A stretch of 64,000 nucleotides of DNA from Bathymodiolus brooksi (taxonomy: Eukaryota > Mollusca > Bivalvia > Mytilida > Modiolidae): assembly GCA_963680875.1 (NCBI GenBank), contig OY804579.1, forward strand, positions 53,954,036-54,018,035. The letters are read 5' to 3'. The notes under the pieces were generated by a model. It was not told the DNA's origin and did no database searches. It was given only the letters and a program-made list of their open reading frames with translations. Shown piece after piece: positions 53,656-64,000 of this stretch (position 1 is the stretch's first letter; each line of letters starts with the position of its first letter). Position numbers and translations under genes: made by a program.

Positions 53656-53944
53656 ATTATCTAGACATAACCACTATCACGGTGATTGATCACGGTACAT
53701 CCTTATCTGAATGCTAGTGGTAAATATGTAACAACCTTTTTTTGCTGAAAATGAATTGTTAGTTATCTCCCCTGTACTGGGTTAAACATGGGAAATCTGT
53801 ATTAGACTTGTCTTATATTTGATTAGAGTAAGGGAAATAAGTACGTAATAATTTACATTGATTGGTATTACTATATATGGTAATTGTTCCTTTGAAGGCT
53901 TTCCAACACTTTCAATGAAAACTCAAAGCACACAATTCACATAA

Positions 53945-54060
53945 GACAAGACAAAATAAGTTTTATTTAAAGTCGGCATGTCAAAACAACAAATACAACA
54001 CAAGCTCTAGTGAGCTTTTGACTGACATATTTTTCACACAATGAATATTTCCAGTATTTT
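53945..54060 (-). mobile_element. LINE 3' end (minus strand)
   Basis: Reverse complement contains GCTCACTAGAGCTTGTGTTG and ATGCCGACTTTAAATAAAAC then TTATTTTGTCTTGTCTTA. Shares its terminus with 16540-16776. Confidence 0.6.
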
Positions 54061-56086
54061 ACAGCTGATTAACATCATTTTTTGTGAATGAACAAACAAC
54101 TGACCTTTGGTTTTGTTACCGATGTATTCAGTGCCTGTGAAATAGAAGTAAGAAAGGAGAGTTAATTGATTTGTAGTTTATTGTGATTTTATGCTATTAA
54201 AACATTGTCTAATGAAGTTGAAGAAAAGTGCCATAGGCAAGCTATAATAAAATTATGAAGCCATATTACTGTATGACTAGTATACACATTCTATATATTG
54301 TCCTATATATTTGAACCTTGTTTGGATGATTAACTTTATTGTTGTAAATAATTGTACGTCTTCGGAGCTGTTATTAAAAATTCTCATATGGTTCTATTAT
54401 TTTCTTATTTGTGTTGTGATATTTTGATAGTTTATTTGTGACTGCCTATTGAATCAGATTTGGATCATCACAAAAGACTGATTAAATCAGTTCTCGACCA
54501 TCATATAATCTTCCTTTACATTTGATATATGGACTGTTGTTTTATTGAGGTGGCACTATAAAGATCCTATTCAGTGTGTTGGTGTAATATAAACAAATCT
54601 TCATCATCTGGTCAAAGACCAAGTTGTTCACAATAATCAATCACCTACTAAAATCAATTTTAACCCCTAGTTTATATGCAAACCATCAAACCATGCAACT
54701 AAATAACATTGACACCATTTCGATTTGATCACAAGTAATCATTATAAATATAGACAAACTATTTGATTAATTGTTGTGCTAATTAATGGAAATTAAAACC
54801 AATATTTGGAAACTAATTTTAGATCATTGGAACTACTGTTAGTTTACTATATATAGCTTCAATTTATTTACATAATTGATTTTGATAGTTGTAACTTCTT
54901 TAGCTCAGTACTTCTGTTTGTTTGATTTTTATAGTTAATTACAATACCGTTTTTTGTTGTTTTTTTATATACAAACATATCTTGTGTTGGTGGCATGTTG
55001 CAATACTTGAACTGGCACAGTCTTTAATACAGGAATAAAGATTCTCAACTTGTCATAATGCATAAACTGGGATACGGATTTATATAAGTTTAATAACTTG
55101 TTTTCGGATCCTCTTAATTAATTCATAGTCATTACTATTGTTGTATTTAAATTGTTGTACTATATTCATATGTATTGATTAATAAAATATGTTTACACTA
55201 AACTGGCCAAAAAAGAAGCAGCTATTACTGAAAAAACAGATGTAAGACTTGACAAAGACAAGAATCACTTTTCCCATGTTGGATATCTGACTGGAATCGG
55301 CTGCCATAGCCCATAGTTATGAGTCATGCGGTTGAAACAGTCAATGCTGTTGTATCCTATATCAAATACAAATCTAGGAAACCTGTAAAAATTGCCATGT
55401 ACAACTCTGACATAATCTTCAACTTGTTGAAAGTGGTTAGTGTTTGGTAGAAGAATTAGAAATATATGCATGTACATGTATTTATTTGTCTGTTACCATT
55501 TATAAAAGACTGCATGATATGACTTGGAACTATAATGTATAATGACCAATTACCTGGGTAGGATCAACCTATTTCTTGAACTTGTGGTAGTTTGTTGTTA
55601 TGTGCAATTAATTGAATCAGTAGTCTTAAGATTGCAAATTTATCTCCTACTTATATCAAATTAATAACTCTATTTTTTTTTAAATGTGTAGTTGGTGGTT
55701 CTCTTCTACCATAAACTTATTTTATAACTTCAAGTGAAAAACAAACTAGACATCATTAGTTGAGTTATCCAAGAATAAGATGATTTGGTCAAGGTGATTA
55801 ATAAAAACCTATATATCTAATTGAGTGCACCAGCATGTTTTTGAAAAATCCTTCATTAGGTATATGCTCACAGTCAAAAGATTGGAAAGTTAAATAATTT
55901 AAACATCTTTGCAAGCAAGTAAATCAGAGGGCCTAGACAAGGATAGCCAAAATCAGCTAAGTTTGCCTATGATTGAGATTTGTCTATTAATAACAAATCT
56001 AATTTTATCGAAATTTTTGGTGTAGCTATGACATTTCATTATTATAATATACATGTTTACTTTATTTTACTGTTATATTGTTGTTT
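54061..56086. other. Intergenic, no gene supported
   Basis: About 2 kb of AT-rich sequence. Holds one copy of a diverged ~70-bp segment (55381-55455) whose partner is at 57733-57812; both contain AACTTGTTGAA(A/G)GTGGT(T/G)AGTGT. Their reading frames are not conserved. Confidence 0.5.
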
Positions 56087-56270
56087 TGTTGATTGTTTGT
56101 GATCATGTGATCTATATTATACATTGTTTGTGATCATATGATTTATGTCATGTATTGTTTATGATCATGTGATCCATATTATACATTATTTGTGATCATG
56201 TGATCCATGTTATGCATTATTTGTGATCATGTGATCCACATCATAAATTGTTTGTGATCATGTGGTTGTG
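56087..56270 (+). repeat. ~36-bp tandem repeat with GTGATCATGTGATC
   Basis: Six diverged copies of TTGTTTGTGATCATGTGATC followed by (C/T)A(T/C)ATTATACA. Each unit contains overlapping TGATCA and ATCATGTGAT palindromes. Confidence 0.88.
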
Positions 56271-56454
56271 GAGATTCTAATAGAATAAATAATAAACATT
56301 GTACCTTATGATAAATATCTACTTGTTATGTCAGTTTACTCATAGTGCCATCAGTTTGTATTTGTTGTGCTGACCTACCTTCATTTAAATTAAGAAATAA
56401 TAATAAATAAATCATTAATGGCTTATCACCTGGTTTTAATTAGAGTAATACGAT

Positions 56455-56680
56455 GGATGCCACTAGTGGAGCAGGAACTGCTTACCCTTCCTTCGTAGCA
56501 CATGTGTTCACCATTAGTTTTTAGTGGTATTTATGTTGCTTGATCTGTAGTTTTCTGTGTAGTGTTTTGTAGGTAGTTGTTTGTCCTTTTGTTCTTTTTC
56601 TTTTGGCCATTATGTTGCCTGTCTGTCTGTATTTGATTTACAGATTCTGATTACCCGTTTGGTATCTTCAAGCTCTTCTT
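56455..56680 (+). repeat. Dispersed repeat, copy 2 of 3
   Basis: GATGCCACTAGTGGAGCAGG, AGTTTTCTGTGTAGTGTTTT, TTGGCCATTATGTTGCCTGT and TTTGGTATCTTCAAGC. It is the most complete copy here of the 16862 repeat. Confidence 0.75.
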
Positions 56681-58904
56681 GTGTCTGAAAGTAAATTTCT
56701 GATTGGCTGATAAGTAAAAAAAATCTCAGAAACTATAGTCAGGTAACAAGATCCCTTTTTTTTTTGCTTACTTTGGACAAAATGAAAACAAACTTTGACT
56801 GGGTTTTTTAATCCACGAATTCATTAGATAAAGACCAAGATATAAAATGATAGTTTCCAGGCTTTATTACTCCTTTCCCTGAACTAAATTCTTTTCATAT
56901 TTTTCTACAAAGTTAATATGCAAAAAATTCAAACAAAGTTGGAATTTGGAGGTTTTGACCCCAAACACTATTGGAATAAAACACAAAGCTGCAAAAGGAA
57001 TGCAGTTATCAACTGATGAAATTCAGGGTTGTCCCATATATATATGGAAAGGAGAAGTCAATCATTTATAACAAAAGAAAAAAAACCCACCTAAATCCAA
57101 AGGAAAAAACCAAGCGAGCGATACAGGCTACTGGGAACCTCTGGTTTCTTTAAGCTGATTGTGACAAAGGCTTCATGTAGTATTCCTGCAGATTTCCTTG
57201 ATCAGTTATGAGTTTTAAGTTAAGCTTGGTTGCAGTAAAACTGGTGCAGGAGGAAACCATTGTCTACTTGCTACAGTTAAATAGACAAGTTGAAATGAAC
57301 TAATGACATTTTCCAATTTGATGACATTTAGATTTATTAACACATACACAAGTAAGATGCTAACATAATTGTAAAATAAATCAGTAATCAGCATGTGTAA
57401 AGGTCACCAGAGGTCCTTGGAAACAACATCATCTGGAGGACAACAATAATTGACAAAAGTTAAAGTTGATAGGTATTTATCTTTAGAATTTTGTCCACAA
57501 AATATGTAAAGAAACAAAATTAACATTTTAATGTTTGTATGCACCATAGTCGTGTATGAATAAAAACTACATGAAATCACTCAGGAATAATGTCCACTAT
57601 TTATCAGACAATATGCATGTGACAAGAAAAATATATTGGGAATTCTGTTACGAAATTGTTTATATAACCAAAGAAGGATGTCATAGAATCAGAAAACTAA
57701 TTTATGAAACCTGAAAATAGTTTTAGCCTTTTAAAATTGTCATTGACATGTGCAATGTCTGACACAGTTTTAAACTTGTTGAAGGTGGTGAGTGTATTTG
57801 GTAGAAAGTAGAAGTCACTATGACAATTGGAACCGATCTTGGTAGGAATGTAAATTTGACAATTTCCTACAATGCTGATTTCTTTTTCATGCAAATAAAA
57901 CTATAAACAAGATGACCATCATTTTTAATGGGGTTAGCATAGAACTTTATACTACTAATTATATATATAAAAAAAATTCTTCCTGGAAATCAATGTAATG
58001 AATATATATGTTGATATAAAAAATAAGTCTGTTATTTTGCCATCAGTTACCAGTCTAGAATAACATCATACATATCCCATCAAACAGTATAATAATTCTT
58101 TTATGTATCTAAATTTAAGCTATTTCTTTTTTTTAACAGTTTGAAGTACTGAATGCTTTCTAATAAATATGATAAATTCATTTAACACTCTAATATGAAA
58201 GTCTGAGAGACCAATATAAGAAGACATTTGTAAGATACACTAATCTGTTTTACTGCCAGTTTTCCCTGCTTAGTTTACTTCACAGAGAAGACAGGAAACG
58301 CTAACACTTCATTACGGTGTATTATAGTTCTATTGATTGCATTCTTGATTATTTAAGAGGACCATAATAAGGATTAATTTTGAATAAGATGAAGTTACTT
58401 CGTACTAACATAAACAGTTTTCTGCTGAAAAATCTAACACTGAATATAAAGATAATAGATAATCATGGTAATAGATGACAATACATAAAGAATTAAATAA
58501 ACAATTAAAACACAAGGTTTATATATGCCAATACCCATAGCAAAAGGAAATACATGGTATTTTATGTTCTAAGTTCACTCTGTTCAACCAAATATAAAGA
58601 ATTTATGTGCTCAACTTGTTATAATTTTCTGGAATTATCTGTTTCCAGACACAGTAAACAAATAAACTAGTTTTTGATTTTGTCAGGTACGGTGACCCTT
58701 TTGATTCATTTTTACCTATTAAATGTCTGCACGTTTTTATTTCTTTGTGTTGTCTGATACGATTGCCGCGTAAAGATGTTCTGTTCCTCTTGACTATTTG
58801 TTTGAAGGGAGTTTGTGTTTATATTATGTCACTTGTATTTTACAAGAACATTGATGTGTCAACCATGATTTCCATATCAAATGAATATCGTGTCTTTAAC
58901 AGTA
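56681..58904. other. Intergenic, no gene supported
   Basis: A fragment near 57110-57150 (GCGAGCGATACAGGCTACTG, ACCTCTGG) looks like the end of the GCTCACCTG family. 57733-57812 is the partner of 55381. Remaining sequence is AT-rich without landmarks. Confidence 0.5.
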
Positions 58905-59090
58905 ACGAAATGGATGCCACTGGTTGCACATGAACTGCTTATCCTTTCGGGACACCTCTGGTTGTTGCTCAATCTAGTTTTCTGTGTTTGTGGAACATGG
59001 TATTTTTGCACTTTTTTGGCAATTTTATTGTCTGTTCGGCTTATTACCCCTGTGGCATTTTCAAACTGTCTTGCATTAAGATGGACATAT
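58905..59090 (+). repeat. Dispersed repeat, diverged copy 3 of 3
   Basis: AAATGGATGCCACTGGTTGC, ACATGAACTGCTTATCCTTT, AGTTTTCTGTGTTTGTGGAA. Opposite-strand ORFs of 101 and 130 residues here are therefore not taken as genes. Confidence 0.6.
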
Positions 59091-59625
59091 GATGATAAAC
59101 GAAAAAGAGGAACACTGAAGCAGACGACATGGCAAAGGATGGTGGAAAATGAGATGATGAAAAGGAAAAACGTGAAAGGAGACTGAAAAGAAGACAAAAA
59201 CAAGAAATTATGAAAGCGATTGGTAATAGCCTTATGTGCCGATAGGCATGGAGTGAATGAGTCAGTCAATATTGAATGAACATCATTGCAACTTGTGTAT
59301 TTTGATCGAATCAGATTCAGAAATCATTCATCAAAGAAATGAGACCAAAACAATTTCCATGGAATTGATTATAGGACATTAAAGTTTTATTCGTATTTGA
59401 AATTTGTGCGTCGGTTTAATATTATTGAGCGAAGATTTGACAGTTGTCATTGTCACTGACAGTGAAATAGACATGAATTCCAAAAATAAGGCTAAGTGAT
59501 TGGTGCTGCAGTGTAGCAATGGTGTGAGTTCAAATCCCGTCGAGGGAAGAACACAAATTTGTCAGCTCAAAGATCTAATTAACACTGTTTGGTTTAATTT
59601 TCCGACGTATATATGTATACGGAGC

Positions 59626-60400
59626 GTACGTACCACAGGGGCTCGCAGTTATATTTTCACATCACCAGGTATGTATTAAAAAGAAGAAGGGAGGACACTT
59701 TTTGGGGGGCCAAAAGTGAAAGTAGAGTTTCGGCACCTTTTTTCGCTTCAAAAACGGTTTAGTCTTTGTTCTTCCCATAAAATTAATGCAAATATCGATG
59801 TTTTTTTGCTGATTGACTGGCTTACAGTGGAATAACACTCGTTTTTAAATTCCAAGCGGTTTGGACAACTTAGCATACTCAATTCCGGTTTATACGGACT
59901 AAATATCAAGGTGAGTTTTCATTGGTCGAAGGATTTAAACTGGCATTTTTGCGGGAAATATTTTACTCATCTTGTCAAAAGATATTCTTAAAATGCTGTC
60001 TTCCTATATTTCCAGATTGATTGAGACAAGGAAAAAATGTATTTTAATGCAAGAGATTTAAGTTTACTTTTTTCCTTCTTTTTAAAATTATATTTCGATT
60101 TTTTTATTTCTATCAATATTATTAAGTCCGTATAAACCGGAAATGAGTATGATAAGAAGTTGTCCAGACCGCTTGGAATTTAAAAATGAGTGTTATTCCA
60201 CTGTAAACCAGTCAATCAGCAAAAAAAAACGATATTTGCATTAATATTATGGTAAGAACAAAGACTAAACCGTTTTTGAAGCGAAAAAAGGTGCCGAAAT
60301 TCTACTTTCACTTTGGGCAGCAAAAAAAGTGTCCTCCCTTCTCTTTTAACATATACCTGGCGATGTGAAAATATAACTGCGAGCCCCCTGTGGTACGTAC
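59626..60400. mobile_element. 775-bp foldback element
   Basis: Arms 59626-59909 and 60124-60400, outer ends GTACGTACCACAGGGG(G)CT. Shared inside: AAAGTGTCCTCCCTTCT, AAAAACGGTTTAGTCTTTGT and CGGTTTATACGGACTTAATA-like sequence, all inverted. Loop of about 214 bp. No target duplication is obvious. Confidence 0.92.
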
Positions 60401-61518
60401 TGAACCATAGACAACCAGTAAAGAATAATCTTTGACCTTGACCTTACTTACCCTTGACACAATGTTCCACTATTTAGTTCGGTAGCCCAAAAGGATTATT
60501 GGAGATTCGAAATTCAGTATCCTAAATATTTAGATATTGAATTTAGAATTTCAAATTTCAGATATTGAAATTCGAGATTCGAAATTCAATATCTAATACA
60601 GCCAATCAAGAGAAAGCTTTTAAATTAAGAATTTTTTATGGTCAATGAAATGTCTTTTAGCATAGTTCCATTCAGAACAAACTATAAGGAGAAAGAAACA
60701 AACAAAACCTTTTTCGTGATATGAAATAAGTCCATTCATAAGCCTAAATAAAAGAACAAACAAAAATTAATAATAAATAATTGAAAACAACTACATTTAG
60801 TAAGTTTTTTGGTTTATAAACTGCACTAGTTCATGGCAGCCGAGAATGCTTGAATGCATGGTTGGAAACATATATGTGCATTAATTAGAATAGGTTTATT
60901 ATACCCATCAATTCACAACTCATGTATAGCCAATAAACGGATTGAAGTGAAACTTGCACAACATACGATGTGTGCAATGTAGTTGTGCATTATGCTTTTT
61001 CAAATGGTTATTTATTTTGGGGGTCCAAAGGAGTTATATGAGAAATTAACACCCTATAATCAGTATCTACTAATGTATTTAGCGCAAGCATTTATCATGT
61101 CCACTGTGTGCAAGGTAGTTTTCTATTAAATATTATTTGCTGCATTGAGAGTCTGTAGGAGGTGCATTCTTTTTTATCCACATAACATTATTATAGGGTT
61201 ATGTCCTGCAATCCACATCTCCTCTACAAGCAATACATAGATTGTTATTCTAGACATATTCTAAAATATTGTTATAATCGGATATCATTGAACTTCCGAA
61301 TAATATTTTGAAAACAATGTAGTTTTACATGAAATATATAGGAGAAATTGGAATTGTGGGCATACGTACTTTGTCCACTTTCTGTAGGACTGCAGGGTAT
61401 TAAATTGTAACAAAGCCCCTAATCAAAAGAAAATTAATTTTTAACTCTATAAACAAAAGTAAATTTCTTAGTTCCAATATTACATATTGCTTTAGAAGTA
61501 AGATGAATTTCGTAACTA
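60401..61518. other. Intergenic
   Basis: A cluster of short palindromes at 60503-60595 repeats GATTCGAAATTCA and AATATTTAGATATTGAAT. No gene is seen. Confidence 0.55.
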
Positions 61519-61767
61519 TGACGTCCTTCTTTCGCTTTGTGAACAAACGAGCGATTTATCGATTGGCGCGGTATAATCTCATTAGCACATTAGCACGCTG
61601 CGTGTGACTGACTTTTCCGTCGTAAATGTACATGTTGATGAATTATCGTCTGCTCGAATTTGGCCGCATAAATTGTGTGCGACATTGTCCGCAAACGTAA
61701 ATATAAATTACCGTCTTCCAATCAAAGTATACTACCGTGTTTGTACTCTTAGACATATCAGAATCGA

Positions 61768-61905
61768 AATCAATTCATGGAAGCAAGAATGTGTTTTGAG
61801 TCTTAACATGGGTTGGCGGATATTAGTAAATTTTATTAAAATACTAATATCCGCCAACCCATGTTAAAACTCAAAACACATTCTGGTTTCCATGATTTAT
61901 TTCTT
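61768..61905. other. Long hairpin 1
   Basis: Arms of ~61 bp (61768-61828, 61842-61905) around a 13-base loop AATTTTATTAAAA. Left arm includes AACATGGGTTGGCGGATATT; the right arm mirrors it with about five mismatches. Confidence 0.92.
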
Positions 61906-62114
61906 AATTCTAACGTGACGTCCTTCTTTCGCTTTGTAGACTAACGAGCGATTTATCGATGGTATAATCTCATTCGCACATGCGCCGGTTAATGTGACTG
62001 ACCTTTCCATTGGCAGCATAAATTGTGTGCGACATTTTCCGTAAACGTAAATATAAATTACCGTCTTCCAATCAAAGTATACTACCGTATTTGTAGTCTT
62101 AGACATATCAGATT

Positions 62115-62253
62115 CGAAATAAATCATGGACGACAGAATGTGTTTTGAGTTTTAACATGGGTTGGCGGATATTAGTAAATTTTATTAAAATACTAATATC
62201 CGCCAATCCATGTTAAAACTCAAACCACATTCTGGCTTCCATGATTTATTTCT
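62115..62253. other. Long hairpin 2
   Basis: Arms of ~62 bp (62115-62177, 62191-62253), same loop as hairpin 1, about four mismatches. Confidence 0.92.
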
Positions 62254-62709
62254 TAAATCTATTGCAGATAAACGTGACTGATTTGTCATTATTATGAAAC
62301 AAAAATCACCTTTCCTCGTTTTCCTAATTCTCCAATGAAATTTTCGTCAATCTGATTCTTTTAATTTTAGTGTTTAATTACTGACAAATCTTCCTGCAAC
62401 AGTATGGAGAAAATTGTACGTTTCAATAAAGATTTCTTTTTTAAAAAGCACGTTTCAATTCAATGAGCATTTGTGTCTAAAATGTTTGAATGGTTTATAT
62501 AACTTTCCATATATCTTCTATTAATTTCATAAACATATTGTGTTTTAAATTGTTTTACCTTCTTTGTGTTTACATCTTTCGTTTTTATGAAGATACATCA
62601 AGATTCAACTACAAGTATAATAAACTATTATTTTATCTACATGTAGTACTACAATATTCCTCATTGTATTAAAAACAAAATACTCAGCTAAAACCAGTGC
62701 CGTCTTAAC

Positions 62710-62747
62710 CAAGGATTTGCATAGTAGTTCTACTATGCAAATCCTTG
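62710..62747. repeat. Perfect 38-bp palindrome with POU octamers
   Basis: CAAGGATTTGCATAGTAG, two T, then its exact reverse complement. Each arm holds ATTTGCAT. Confidence 0.95.
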
Positions 62748-62895
62748 TCCTAGCGCATGGACACAATGGGCAGTTATATATTAAACATTTTATTTCTTTA
62801 AATGAAATTTTTCTAAACATAGTCTTAGATAAAAGCATTATTTCAAAAGTAACTTATCTACTTATCTGTTTAAACGCATTTATAGTAATAACAGT

Positions 62896-63420
62896 CCCTT
62901 TCCAAATATCAATGCGAAACTCGAGTCTGTGGACCATTTCTTCTTCAAATGTAATATATATACTGAACACAGAATACAACTATTCCGTGGCATGAGTAAC
63001 TTGGGTTTTGATATAAACATCGAAAATATATTATTTGGAAATGCCTCTTTTGAAAACGACAAAAAATCTAAACTGTTCTTGCTCGTTCAAAAATACATTG
63101 TTAACTCTAAAAGATTTGTCCACTAAATTTATATATTGAATATGCATCAGACGACAACGACCTTGTATATACGTTTCCGTATTTGTGTTTACAGATAAAT
63201 ATTATACAAAACTGACTCTTATATTCCAACCAATAGAACTGTTTTTGTCCTGTTATGTTATCTTCAATTTTTGCTGTAGTAGTTATTCATATTATCTGTA
63301 TTTGTAATATATTGTCATTGCTAATGTTTATATATGCACCGGAGAAGACTTCATAAGTTTACAACTTGTGTCTTATCCATTTGTCTTGTTTTGTAGGACA
63401 ATAAAATATGTTTAAAGTAA
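62896..63420 (+). pseudogene. LINE 3' end: C-terminus of reverse transcriptase plus 3' UTR
   Basis: Frame 62896-63126 reads NAKLESVDHFFFKCNIYTEH, RIQLFRGMSN and ends YIVNSKRFVH, the HFF..C..Y...R..LF pattern found after the RT domain in several LINE clades. The 3' UTR ends AATAAAATATGTTTAAAGT near 63420. The upstream RT is absent. Confidence 0.75.
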
Positions 63421-63805
63421 TGCGAAACTCTGCACTTGTCCAGCTGATGGTTACAATAATAAATGTCAAAATACACATTATACAATAATATTAAACCAGA
63501 CTAGTTATGCGAAAGTAAACAGTGAACAAATTTTATGATATATATTATGTCTAGGTTTTTTTTCTCGACTTGTCAACATTCAAATGCAAAAAAAAAAGCA
63601 GAAAAAAAAGACTTGTTACTTTTAAAACTGATCAAGTACTTTATCTGTTCTCTGTGAAGGCCTAATACGGGGGTAGGGGTGCGATATTGTTTACAGGGCT
63701 TGATAATAAATTCTGATTTTATAACTTTAACGATGTAAACAATTTTTAGATCTATTACAGAATATGTAGTGTAATGATTTTATAAATTTTTACCCCATCG
63801 GTATT
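63421..63805. other. Intergenic
   Basis: AT-rich with A runs at 63585-63610; nothing recognised. Confidence 0.6.
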
Positions 63806-63922
63806 CCGGAAGTGACGAGACGGTAAAAGATAGCTTGGCATGCGCAGTCACCACCAAGAATGGGAACTTGAAAGATGTACAACTAGTTCCCGGTGACCAA
63901 AGACCTGGAAGATATTATTCAG
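63806..63922 (+). promoter_or_regulatory. Candidate promoter and first non-coding exon
   Basis: CCGGAAGTGACG (ETS-type site followed by a CRE half) at 63806-63817 and GGCATGCGCAGT (NRF-1-like) at 63837-63848. They lie in a short GC-richer island, followed by a possible donor TTCAG|GTATATG at 63922/63923. No open frame begins here (stops after each ATG), so a 5' UTR exon is the best reading. The gene would lie outside the window. Confidence 0.45.
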
Positions 63923-64000
63923 GTATATGAAACACAACATAAATTATTTTATTACAGTGTTGTTAGAAGTCGACACGATCCTAATTTATTACAGTGTTGT

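Larger units (their letters stand above)
61519..62275 (+). repeat. Tandem duplication of a ~400-bp unit carrying a long hairpin
   Basis: Unit starts at 61519 and 61916 with TGACGTCCTTCTTTCGCTTT. Both share GCGACATT(G/T)TCCG, AAACGTAAATATAAATTACC and GTCTTCCAATCAAAGTATAC, then end in the hairpin. Copy 2 lacks about 35 bases. Confidence 0.92.

Noticed and set aside
51640..53695. 2-kb transposon bounded by GTGATTGATCAC
   Set aside because: The shared 12-mer is nearly self-complementary and flanking end sequences do not match over a longer stretch.
55265..55477. Minus-strand ORF with FPRFVFDIGYNSIDCFNR
   Set aside because: Looks protein-like but no family recognised; the shared part with 57697-57894 is not frame-conserved, so kept as a repeat.
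58877..59269. 101- and 130-residue ORFs on opposite strands
   Set aside because: Overlap the diverged third copy of a dispersed repeat; no domain or splice support.

Overview
The window is nuclear DNA of a bivalve mollusc, most likely a mussel (Mytilidae). This rests on three vertebrate-like, intron-rich genes with GT-AG introns, high AT content, and a dense load of dispersed repeats of molluscan type: tRNA-derived SINEs, MITEs starting GCCCCCGC, the GCTCACCTG family, and a repeat containing GACTTGGTACAGGCATT that I associate with mussels. The clade is from memory, not from a search.

Layout. (1) 1-1676, plus strand: last two coding exons of FLII (flightless-1, gelsolin-like actin regulator); the gene enters from the left. 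(2) 2030-6430: intergenic, with SINEs and a 1.06-kb TIR element. (3) 6507-13759, minus strand: a six-exon gene that I reconstruct as HAUS2 (augmin subunit 2), 221 aa, tail-to-tail with FLII. (4) 13760-23640: about 10 kb of intergenic transposon debris: a scrambled Ty3/Gypsy LTR element, two unrelated LINEs fused 5'-to-5', more LINE 3' ends, a TIR element and a MULE-like MITE with a perfect 9-bp target duplication. (5) 23645-50756, plus strand: a complete 18-exon UBE4A (ubiquitin conjugation factor E4 A), 1042 aa, ending in a U-box. HAUS2 and UBE4A are divergent but separated by the transposon block. (6) 50757-63800: intergenic, with MITEs, foldbacks, a duplicated long hairpin and a LINE 3' end. 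(7) about 63800-63922: a possible promoter and first non-coding exon of a gene running off the right edge.

The most unusual signal is at splice junctions. At five of the 24 acceptors seen, the end of the intron plus about 6-24 bases of the exon has been tandemly duplicated into the upstream intron, giving decoy acceptors in front of the true one. UBE4A exon 6 has 21 decoys in a 41-bp array, exon 7 has three, exon 14 two, exon 2 one, and the FLII penultimate exon two. One donor (UBE4A exon 15) shows the mirror pattern. Where I read a decoy frame through, it reaches a stop codon, so correct proteins require the distal site. SINE insertions also abut splice sites (exon 13) or were themselves expanded to minisatellites (intron 6).

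The three genes have unrelated jobs (actin regulation, spindle microtubule nucleation, polyubiquitin chain elongation), and nothing in the sequence suggests a shared pathway. All gene calls come from reading translations and recalling family members; no alignment was run.
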